From RFSX01 sp965248155 (lineage in GTDB: Bacteria; Bacteroidota; Bacteroidia; Chitinophagales; Saprospiraceae), in the NCBI GenBank assembly GCA_965248155.1, contig CBDFIO010000001.1, positions 1,426,001 to 1,490,000 on the forward strand: a stretch of DNA of 64,000 bases, in the 5' to 3' direction. Shown here piece after piece: positions 55,301 to 62,713 of the stretch. Both the position numbers and the translations under genes were made by a program. How positions within the stretch are numbered: the first letter of the stretch is position 1; every line of letters starts with the position of its first letter. The notes beneath the pieces are model-generated. The model was not told the DNA's origin and did no database searches. It saw only the letters and a list, made by a program, of their open reading frames with translations.

Positions 55301-55819
55301 ATGCTGACAAGCTTAGATAAATCACAATTTAATGTTTTTGGAGAACGGGGATTACCTGAAAATTACCCCACCCCAAAGCAAATTGATGGTCTTCTTTTCT
55401 ACATACAACGGAATCTCAATATGAATACTGTTGTTTATGTACTAAATATTAATAATGATGGTCACATCAACTTAGATCATCCTATGAAAGTTTATTGGGT
55501 GAAATATACATCCCAAGGAGAAGTTCAGGAATTGAATTATATCCAAAATAAACTGGCTTTCGGATATTCTGCTGAATCGATTAATAAGGAAACTTTTGAG
55601 TTTTTTATGGTTTCTTACACAAAGCTCAAATTTTATCTTGTTAAGGAAGAAAATTTAGATCATCGGATTGTTACAAAAATTAATAAAAAAGATGCTTATC
55701 TAAGCAATATATACGTCTATGCCGACGAATTAGGATTATTTCCAAAAGTGAAATATATTGAATTATATGGGCTTGATATTAATAGCCAATTTCCTTGTTA
55801 CCAAAAAATATTGATTTAA
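55301..55819 (+). CDS. DUF4833 family protein in the inositol-lipid cluster
   Basis: 172 aa. Wording typical of DUF4833: NTVVYVLNINNDGHINLDHPMKVYW, YIQNKLAFGY and a late IYVYADELGLFPKVKYIELYG. It is a mainly beta protein without membrane helices and here without a signal peptide. The function is unknown. The family turns up next to inositol-lipid genes in Bacteroidota, so it may bind the lipid or a precursor. The next gene starts 7 nt after its stop. Confidence 0.8.
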   Translation: MLTSLDKSQFNVFGERGLPENYPTPKQIDGLLFYIQRNLNMNTVVYVLNINNDGHINLDHPMKVYWVKYTSQGEVQELNYIQNKLAFGYSAESINKETFEFFMVSYTKLKFYLVKEENLDHRIVTKINKKDAYLSNIYVYADELGLFPKVKYIELYGLDINSQFPCYQKILI

Positions 55820-55826
55820 TTTAGGA

Positions 55827-56762
55827 ATGGTCGAAACGTCTAAATTCAACAGATTTGGAAAGAAGTGGCTTTTACCCGCAATAATTATTTCCATTATTTA
55901 TTGGCTATGGTATGGCTTAGTTGTCGGTGTCGATTTCCCTTCTGTTTTATTATTTGTTTTATTCGCATTTTTATTCTTTTATAATAGCAAGTCCAGAATT
56001 CTAGGCATTTGCTTCTCTCCATTATTTATATACCTATTCTTTTTTAACTCATTAAAAGTGCTTCACCAATTCAATGGTTTCCCCATTCATCTTGAAGACT
56101 TATATCAGCTAGAAGTACAGTTATTAGGTGTTAATTATGAAGGCATAAAAATTTCACTTTGTGAATACTTCAATTATCATCAATCTACTCTGTTTGATGT
56201 AATAAGTGGGTTATTTTATGTGACATGGGCACCATTTCCAATTCTATTTGGATTGATACTTTTTTACAAGAGAAAACAAAAACTGCTATTTGACTTCTGG
56301 ATGTGCTTTTTGATAGCAAATTTATTTGGGTTTACAGGCTATGTCTTATATCCTGCAGCCCCTCCTTGGTATTTTTTTGAATATGGAAATCAAATTCTGG
56401 TGGACACACCAAATTCTGGTGCCGGATTGCTCAGATTTGATGCTTTAATTGGATTCCCTTTGTATAAAGGCCTCTATACCAGCGGTACAAATACATTTGG
56501 TGCAATGCCTTCCATGCATGCAGCCTTTCCGATCATTCTGGTTTATTATGCCAGAAAACACGGAAACAGAACTTTATTATTGCTTTTTATTGTCAGTATG
56601 ATATGTATTTGGTTTGGTGCAGTTTATTCTAATCACCATTATGTCTTAGATCTATTTGGAGGTTTCTTTTGTGCCATAATGGCAATAATTATAACAGAAT
56701 CAATTGTAAATCGTAAATTTGCACTGCTTTGGTATCAAAAAGTGGTTGACTACATTTCTTAG
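55827..56762 (+). CDS. Aur1-like inositol phosphorylceramide synthase (PAP2 superfamily)
   Basis: 311 aa, six or more membrane helices. The PAP2 active site is seen as GAMPSMHAAFP (~residues 225-233) and YSNHHYVLDLFGG (~266-276), containing the two catalytic histidines and aspartate, with the upstream AAPPWY block. This is the layout of fungal Aur1 and its bacterial relatives (PAP2_3), which move phosphoinositol from PI to ceramide, releasing diacylglycerol. Location right before serine palmitoyltransferase strongly supports this role. Confidence 0.88.
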   Translation: MVETSKFNRFGKKWLLPAIIISIIYWLWYGLVVGVDFPSVLLFVLFAFLFFYNSKSRILGICFSPLFIYLFFFNSLKVLHQFNGFPIHLEDLYQLEVQLLGVNYEGIKISLCEYFNYHQSTLFDVISGLFYVTWAPFPILFGLILFYKRKQKLLFDFWMCFLIANLFGFTGYVLYPAAPPWYFFEYGNQILVDTPNSGAGLLRFDALIGFPLYKGLYTSGTNTFGAMPSMHAAFPIILVYYARKHGNRTLLLLFIVSMICIWFGAVYSNHHYVLDLFGGFFCAIMAIIITESIVNRKFALLWYQKVVDYIS

Positions 56763-56781
56763 ATCCAAAAAATTTAGAGTT

Positions 56782-57981
56782 ATGCTGAAACAAAAAATGG
56801 CTGCATATAATATTCCCCAGCAAATACAGGAAATGGGGCTATATCCATATTTCAGAACCATTGAATCTGAGCAAGATACAGTAGTTAAGATACAAGGAGA
56901 AGATGTGCTTATGTTTGGGTCCAACAGTTACCTTGGTCTGACAAATCACCCCAAACTTAAAGAAGCTTCAAAAAAAGCAATAGATAAATATGGTTCAGGT
57001 TGTGCAGGTTCAAGATTTCTTAATGGAACACTTGATATCCATCTTGAATTAGAAGAAAAATTAGCCAGTTATGTTGGCAAAGAAGGTGCACTTGTTTTTA
57101 GTACCGGTTTCCAGGTTAATCTAGGTGTTATTTCCTCAATTCCGGGAAGACATGATTATATCATTATTGATGACCTGGATCATGCTTGTATTATAGATGG
57201 CGCAAGACTTTCATTTGCCAAAGTATTGAAGTACAGACATAATGATATGGCATCTCTCCAAAAAGTGTTGGAAAGAACTGAATTAGATCGTATCAAACTC
57301 ATTGTAGTTGATGGTGTATTTAGTATGGAAGGCGATCTTGCAAATCTTCCTGAAATCATTGAATTGGCAAAAAAATACAATGCCAATATAATGGTTGATG
57401 ATGCACATGGTTTAGGTGTAATGGGCTCTTATGGAAAAGGAACTGCCAAACATTTTGGCGTAACAGATCAGGTTGATCTCATTATGGGAACATTCAGTAA
57501 ATCTTTGGCGTCGATTGGAGGATTTATTGCCGGTGACAATGATACAATCAATTACTTAAAACACAATGCTCGATCATTGATATTTAGTGCAAGTATCGCA
57601 CCTGCAAATGCTGCATCCGTAATCGCCGCTCTTGACTTAATATTAGAAGAACCGGAAAGAATTGACAGATTATGGGAAAATACAAAATTTGCATTGGACC
57701 TATTTAACCATTACAAATTTGATACTGGACATACAGTTACCCCTATTATCCCAATTTACATACGTGATGATTTCAAAACCTTTAAGCTTACGAAGCTTTT
57801 ACTTGATGAAGGCGTTTTCGTAAATCCAGTTGTTTCTCCTGCTGTTCCAAGTACATCATCTCTAATTAGATATTCTTTGATGGCTACACACACTAAAGAC
57901 CAAATACAAGAATCTATTGAAAAGATTTATAAAATCTCTAAACAAATAGGTGTATTTGATGTGCAAAATGCTACTGTATGA
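56782..57981 (+). CDS. spt: Serine palmitoyltransferase
   Basis: 399 aa alpha-oxoamine synthase, class II aminotransferase fold. The PLP lysine is Lys240 (MGTFSKSLASIGGF); other marks are SNSYLGLTNHPKL, GSGCAGSRFLNGT, DDLDHACIIDGARLS and VDDAHGLGVMGSYGKGTA. It condenses serine with a fatty acyl thioester to 3-ketosphinganine. The family also contains KBL and BioF; neighbouring ceramide genes decide for SPT. The ATG at 56782 is chosen over a TTG inside the upstream gene. Confidence 0.93.
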   Translation: MLKQKMAAYNIPQQIQEMGLYPYFRTIESEQDTVVKIQGEDVLMFGSNSYLGLTNHPKLKEASKKAIDKYGSGCAGSRFLNGTLDIHLELEEKLASYVGKEGALVFSTGFQVNLGVISSIPGRHDYIIIDDLDHACIIDGARLSFAKVLKYRHNDMASLQKVLERTELDRIKLIVVDGVFSMEGDLANLPEIIELAKKYNANIMVDDAHGLGVMGSYGKGTAKHFGVTDQVDLIMGTFSKSLASIGGFIAGDNDTINYLKHNARSLIFSASIAPANAASVIAALDLILEEPERIDRLWENTKFALDLFNHYKFDTGHTVTPIIPIYIRDDFKTFKLTKLLLDEGVFVNPVVSPAVPSTSSLIRYSLMATHTKDQIQESIEKIYKISKQIGVFDVQNATV

Positions 57982-59102
57982 GTCTCATCTTAATAGAGGC
58001 TAAATCAAAAAAAGAAATCAGGCAATTCATTAATTTTCCTCATGATTTATATGAAGGAGATTCTAATTATGTCCCTGAGCTTTATCTAGCTCAAAAGGAA
58101 ATGTTTGATAAGAAGAAATACCCATTTTATGAATATGGTACAGTTAAATGCTATCTCGCTTTTGAATATGGCAAAATTGTAGGTAGAATAGCCTCAATAA
58201 AAAATCATAGATACAATGACTATCATAAATCCAATATCGGATTTTTCGGATTTTTTGATTTTATAAATAGAAAGGATGTAGCTGAAACCCTTCTTGAGAA
58301 AGCAAAAGAATTTCTCAGGGAAGAATCCTATGAAGCTATGATTGGCCCAACCAATTTTACAACCAATGAAACGGCCGGCTTTCTGGTAGAAGGTTTCCAT
58401 GAATCACCAAAAATCATGATGACCTACAATAAACCTTATTATGATGAGATCTTAAGCGAACTGGGACTTACCAAAGAAATGGATCTTTACGCTTATTTTA
58501 TTCCAAGTTTTGAAGCATCTGATAAATCTATCCGTTTGTCTCAGATGTTAGAAGAAAGACTACAAAAACAAGGAATTACCATAAGGAATATAAATCTTAA
58601 AGATTTTAAAACTGAAGTTGGAAGAATAAAGAAGATATATAATGCAGCCTGGGAAGATAATTGGGGATTTGTACCCTTTACTGAATCAGAATTCAAACAT
58701 TTAGCAGACGGATTAAAAATGCTTGCGGATCAGGATTTCGCATATATCGCAGAAGATCAGGGTGTTCCTATCGGATTTTCTATTTCTCTTCCGGACATTA
58801 ATGAAATTACCAAACACTTCAAAAGAGGAAGATTGTTTCCGTTTAATGTGATAAAACTTCTATTAAATAAAAAGAAGGTTAGCAATGTAAGAGTTTTGGC
58901 AACTGGTGTAATAGAATTATATAGAAGAAAAGGAATAGAAGCCATATTCTTTGCAAAGAATATCCTGGAAGCAAGGAAGCGAAAATTGAAAGGTGGAGAA
59001 GCTTCATGGATATTAGAAAATAACACAATGATGGTCCAAGCCGCAGAAAAACTGAATGGAAAAAAATACAAAACCTATCGATTGTATAGAAGTTCTCTTT
59101 AG
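57978..59102 (+). CDS. Tandem GNAT-like N-acyltransferase, candidate bacterial ceramide synthase
   Basis: 374 aa, no membrane helices. Two GNAT-like halves can be seen: residues ~1-170 (FPHDLYEGDSNYVPELYL, GRIASIKNHRYND, GPTNFTTNETAGFLVEGF) and ~190-374 (FTEVG-like region, AAWEDNWGFVPFTESEF, ATGVIELYRRKGIEAIFF). This is the YghO-like family; a member in Caulobacter acts as ceramide synthase, N-acylating 3-ketosphinganine. The ATGA overlap with spt shows coupling. Most databases would call it only GNAT or hypothetical. Confidence 0.8.
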   Translation: MSLILIEAKSKKEIRQFINFPHDLYEGDSNYVPELYLAQKEMFDKKKYPFYEYGTVKCYLAFEYGKIVGRIASIKNHRYNDYHKSNIGFFGFFDFINRKDVAETLLEKAKEFLREESYEAMIGPTNFTTNETAGFLVEGFHESPKIMMTYNKPYYDEILSELGLTKEMDLYAYFIPSFEASDKSIRLSQMLEERLQKQGITIRNINLKDFKTEVGRIKKIYNAAWEDNWGFVPFTESEFKHLADGLKMLADQDFAYIAEDQGVPIGFSISLPDINEITKHFKRGRLFPFNVIKLLLNKKKVSNVRVLATGVIELYRRKGIEAIFFAKNILEARKRKLKGGEASWILENNTMMVQAAEKLNGKKYKTYRLYRSSL

Positions 59103-59110
59103 TTGTCACA

Positions 59111-60103
59111 ATGAATAATAAAGTATTAATTACAGGTAGCAATGGCTTCGTAGGAAGTTTTATAGCTGAAGAAGCCATAAAACAAGATTATAATGTATTT
59201 GCAGGTGTAAGAAAAACCAGCAACAAAAAATATTTGACAGACCCCAGGATTAATTTTTTTTATTACGATTTTGAAAATGAAGAGAATCTGAGAGAGCAGT
59301 TAAGATCTCATCATTTTGAATATATTATTTTGAACGCTGGAATTACAACTGCAAAAGATAAAGAAAGCTATTTCAAAATAAATGCTTCGTATACAAGGAA
59401 GATATGTAAGATCCTGATAGAAGAAGATATAGTCCCCAAAAAATTAATCTACATTTCAAGTCTTGCTTCTTATGGACCGGCTGATTTCCAAAAAGACCAG
59501 ATTCTTGACAGCCGTGCCGTCCCCCATCCCAATACTTGGTATGGAGAATCAAAACTTCAAGCTGAACAATTTTTAAATTCTTTTAAAATTATACCCAGTC
59601 TAATTTTTAGACCAACTGCAGTTTATGGACCAAGGGATATAGATCTTATATCTGTTTATAAAATTATTAAAACCGGTATTGAGCCAAAGATTGGTTTTAG
59701 CGCTCAAGAATTAAGCTTCATTTACGTAAAAGATCTAGCCTCATTAATTGTTAATGCACTCAACACCGATCATCAAAATAAATCCTACTTTGTCAGCGAT
59801 GGAAACATTTATAGCAGCTCTGAATATAATCACACTATTAAAACTATTCTAAATAAAAAAACGATAAAACTTACAATACCAATCCCAATTTTGAAGTTGT
59901 TAGGTTTTCTAAATGAACTTTTAGGTAAAATAACCGGTAAATATCCCACATTGAACAGCGATAAGGTCAAAGAATTAAAGGCAAGGTCTTTTGCAATAGA
60001 TGTGCAAGATTTAAAAAATGATTTTAACTTCGCACCCGCTTTCGATCTGAATGCAGGTTTGAAGGAAACAATCGATTGGTGTAAAAAAAATAAATTACTA
60101 TAA
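59111..60103 (+). CDS. NAD-dependent epimerase/dehydratase, candidate 3-ketoceramide reductase
   Basis: 330 aa extended SDR. The nucleotide-binding motif is GSNGFVG (residues 9-15) and the catalytic set is Ser116/117 with Tyr144 and Lys148 (WYGESKLQ). In Caulobacter a similar epimerase-family protein (CerR) reduces 3-ketoceramide to dihydroceramide, and this gene sits 8 nt after the candidate ceramide synthase. A sugar epimerase is an alternative, but no sugar genes are near. Confidence 0.8.
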   Translation: MNNKVLITGSNGFVGSFIAEEAIKQDYNVFAGVRKTSNKKYLTDPRINFFYYDFENEENLREQLRSHHFEYIILNAGITTAKDKESYFKINASYTRKICKILIEEDIVPKKLIYISSLASYGPADFQKDQILDSRAVPHPNTWYGESKLQAEQFLNSFKIIPSLIFRPTAVYGPRDIDLISVYKIIKTGIEPKIGFSAQELSFIYVKDLASLIVNALNTDHQNKSYFVSDGNIYSSSEYNHTIKTILNKKTIKLTIPIPILKLLGFLNELLGKITGKYPTLNSDKVKELKARSFAIDVQDLKNDFNFAPAFDLNAGLKETIDWCKKNKLL

Positions 60104-60104
60104 A

Positions 60105-61418
60105 ATGTCAACAAAAAAAACATCTGTAGCCGCTGCTACAGGAAAATTAGGAATATTGACACCTGGAATGGGCGCTGTTGCGACGACTTTTATTGCCGGA
60201 GTTATGGCAGTAAATCGTGGTCTTGAACAGCCTATAGGTTCTTTATCCCAAATGGGAAGAATAAGATTAGGTAAGAGAACCAAAAAGAACATGCCATTTA
60301 TTAATGATCTAGTCCCTCTTCAAAATCTAAAGAATATAGCCTTCGGAGGATGGGATATCTTCAAAGAAAATATGTATGATGCTGCAGTACATGCAGATGT
60401 TCTTGATATAAATTTGCTGAAAAAATTAAAATCATCATTGGAAAAGATTAAACCAATGAAAGCTGTTTTTGATAAGCAATATGTCAAAAAGTTAAATGGC
60501 ACTCATGTCAAGAAAGCGAAAACTAAAATGCAGCTTGCTGAAGCTGTTATGAGGGATATAAGAAAATTCAAAAAAGATAATAAATGTAGCAGGATTGTAA
60601 TGGTTTGGTGTGGATCTACAGAAATCTATATCGAAGAATCTAAAGTTCATCAAACTATTGCCAGTTTTGAAAGTGGATTAAGAAGAAATTCAAAGGATAT
60701 TCCTCCTAGTATGATTTATGCTTATGCCGCAATTAAATTGGGAATCCCATATGCCAATGGAGCACCCAATCTATCTTGCGATATCCCGGCATTAATTGAA
60801 CTTGCGAGAATTACAAAAACTCCTATAGCAGGAAAGGATTTCAAAACAGGGCAGACTTTAATGAAAACTATTTTAGCACCCGGTTTCAAAGCAAGAGTCT
60901 TAGGAATCGAAGGATGGTTTTCTACTAATATTCTTGGTAATAGAGACGGAGAAGTACTTGATGATCCGGATAACTTCAAAACAAAAGAAGTCTCAAAATT
61001 AGGTGTCCTTGAACAAATATTGGAACCTAAATTATATCCTGAACTGTACAAAGATTTTTACCATAAGGTTAGAATTAATTATTATCCACCAAGAGGCGAC
61101 AATAAAGAAGGTTGGGATAACATTGATATCAAAGGATGGCTTAATTATCCTATGCAGATTAAAGTAGATTTTCTTTGCAGGGATTCAATCCTTGCCGCTC
61201 CAATTGTTTTGGACCTGGCAATATTTTTAGACTTGGCTAAGAGATCAGAAATGCACGGTATCCAGGAGTGGTTATCATTCTACTTGAAATCACCTCAGAC
61301 ACCTAAAGGTGTTTATCCACAACACGATATATTTAAACAATTAGCTAAACTTGAAAACACATTGCGTCATTTAGCCGGAGAGGATCTTATAACGCATCTC
61401 GGACTTGATTACGAATAG
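60105..61418 (+). CDS. ino1: myo-Inositol-1-phosphate synthase (inositol-3-phosphate synthase)
   Basis: 437 aa. The N-terminal Rossmann motif is LGILTPGMGAVATTFIAG, followed by the signature SQMGRIRLGKRTKKNMPF, FGGWDIFKEN and, in the core, YANGAPNLSCDIP and KDFKTGQTLMKTILAPG. The enzyme converts glucose 6-phosphate to inositol phosphate with bound NAD. It is one base past the upstream stop. It supplies the head group for the lipids made by the neighbours. Confidence 0.95.
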   Translation: MSTKKTSVAAATGKLGILTPGMGAVATTFIAGVMAVNRGLEQPIGSLSQMGRIRLGKRTKKNMPFINDLVPLQNLKNIAFGGWDIFKENMYDAAVHADVLDINLLKKLKSSLEKIKPMKAVFDKQYVKKLNGTHVKKAKTKMQLAEAVMRDIRKFKKDNKCSRIVMVWCGSTEIYIEESKVHQTIASFESGLRRNSKDIPPSMIYAYAAIKLGIPYANGAPNLSCDIPALIELARITKTPIAGKDFKTGQTLMKTILAPGFKARVLGIEGWFSTNILGNRDGEVLDDPDNFKTKEVSKLGVLEQILEPKLYPELYKDFYHKVRINYYPPRGDNKEGWDNIDIKGWLNYPMQIKVDFLCRDSILAAPIVLDLAIFLDLAKRSEMHGIQEWLSFYLKSPQTPKGVYPQHDIFKQLAKLENTLRHLAGEDLITHLGLDYE

Positions 61419-61420
61419 TT

Positions 61421-61876
61421 ATGTGGTTTCATAAAACCATTGTAACGGTTTTTGGTTTAGGTTATGCTCCTAAGGCACCAGGCACATTTGGTACTTTAGG
61501 AGCATTTCTATTATTGGCCCTACTCTATTTCCTAGATATTAATATTCCACTCTATTTGTATTTAGGCCTCATAATAATTACAGCGATCATCGGGATATTT
61601 AGTACAGACAAGGTCATTCCATTGTGGGGAAGCGATCCATCAAAAGTGGTTGTTGACGAATTTGTTGGTTACCTCATTGCTATGATTTTAATACCCCTGA
61701 GCTGGACCAATCTTGTACTGGCATTCTTTATATTCAGGTTTTTCGATATTCTTAAACCCCTTGGAATCAGGAGTTTGGATACGAACATTAAAGGTGGCTT
61801 AGGTGTAATGTTAGACGATGTTCTCGCCGGAATATATAGTCTGATTGTTTTACATCTGATTAATTATGCAATATAA
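61421..61876 (+). CDS. pgpA: PgpA-type phosphatase, probable phosphatidylinositol-phosphate phosphatase
   Basis: 151 aa, with membrane helices near residues 25-60, 80-110 and the C-terminus. The family pattern GLGYAPKAPGTFGTLGAF and VVDEFVGYLIAM, then FRFFDILKPLGIRSLD, matches phosphatidylglycerophosphatase A. In this cluster a role in removing phosphate from phosphatidylinositol phosphate is more likely than making phosphatidylglycerol. It starts 2 nt after the ino1 stop. Confidence 0.9.
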   Translation: MWFHKTIVTVFGLGYAPKAPGTFGTLGAFLLLALLYFLDINIPLYLYLGLIIITAIIGIFSTDKVIPLWGSDPSKVVVDEFVGYLIAMILIPLSWTNLVLAFFIFRFFDILKPLGIRSLDTNIKGGLGVMLDDVLAGIYSLIVLHLINYAI

Positions 61877-61903
61877 AATGTCCAAAGTCACAAGCTTTTA
61901 GCT

Positions 61904-61911
61904 TAGTTTTG
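61904..61911 (+). promoter_or_regulatory. Candidate -7 box for the lipocalin-like gene
   Basis: TAGTTTTG is an exact TAnnTTTG, 20 nt before the start codon. A TTG at the right spacing is missing. A 5-bp hairpin (AAGCT/AGCTT) sits just upstream. Confidence 0.35.
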
Positions 61912-61931
61912 TCTCACTATTAAAAAATCAT

Positions 61932-62300
61932 ATGCGTCAATTAACTTTGGTTTTCTCAGTCGTTTTCTGCATTCTTCTTGCTTGTAAAAGCAATGAGAAC
62001 GATCATAATATTTTGGGTAAATGGGAAAGTGTGAACTGGATAATAAAAGATTCAAAAAAAACATTAGGTCAAACAATTGTAATGATTATGAAAAAAGATG
62101 GTGAATACGAAATTGATTATGGCTCAGAAAAAGAACTTGGAAAGTATTGGATAAGCTATGACAAATTATACACCAAAGAAACCGGACGAAGTGAGAAAAA
62201 TGTTCAAATCATAAGGCTTGACATCGACACGATGGAATTAGAAATGAACAGGTCCGGTCAAATCGAAACCCTTATTCTTTCTAAAGTCAAATTTCAATAG
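61932..62300 (+). CDS. Small lipocalin-like lipoprotein
   Basis: 122 aa. The lipoprotein signal ends in CILLAC (Cys18). Its short beta-domain starts NILGKWESVNWIIKDSK, the pattern of lipocalin-like proteins in Bacteroidota, which often bind small hydrophobic molecules. Its place after the inositol-lipid genes could be meaningful but is not proof. Confidence 0.75.
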   Translation: MRQLTLVFSVVFCILLACKSNENDHNILGKWESVNWIIKDSKKTLGQTIVMIMKKDGEYEIDYGSEKELGKYWISYDKLYTKETGRSEKNVQIIRLDIDTMELEMNRSGQIETLILSKVKFQ

Positions 62301-62317
62301 AGCTCAACCACTTTCTG

Positions 62318-62713
62318 ATGAGCAAACATAATGTTCCATTTATTGAGTCACTGTATAAGTCGCAATTCAGTTCAATTATTGCTACTACAGTTGATTTTGT
62401 CAGTTTAATAATTTTTACGGAATTATTAGGAATCTATTATCTGATTTCTACTGCTATGGCAAGCGCACTAGGAGCTATTGTCAGTTTTTTCTTAGGTCGT
62501 CATTGGGCATTCAAAAAAGCAGACAAAAATGTTTATGTCCAAGCGCTTAAATATGCAGTTGTCAGTGGATTTATTCTTATTTGCAATGTAGGGGGAATGT
62601 ATCTCTTTACTGATATTTTTAATATCCAATACATCTTTTCAAAAATCATAGTTTCGATAATTATCGGAATCTTTATAAGCTTTCCTCTCTTCAGATATTT
62701 TGTATATCGCTAA
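62318..62713 (+). CDS. GtrA-family membrane protein
   Basis: 131 aa with four membrane helices, beginning FIESLYKSQFSSIIATTVDFVSL; SFFLGRHWAFKKADK between helices two and three is the GtrA signature. Members may flip or move polyprenyl-linked sugars. It overlaps the convergent patatin gene by 4 nt. Confidence 0.88.
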   Translation: MSKHNVPFIESLYKSQFSSIIATTVDFVSLIIFTELLGIYYLISTAMASALGAIVSFFLGRHWAFKKADKNVYVQALKYAVVSGFILICNVGGMYLFTDIFNIQYIFSKIIVSIIIGIFISFPLFRYFVYR

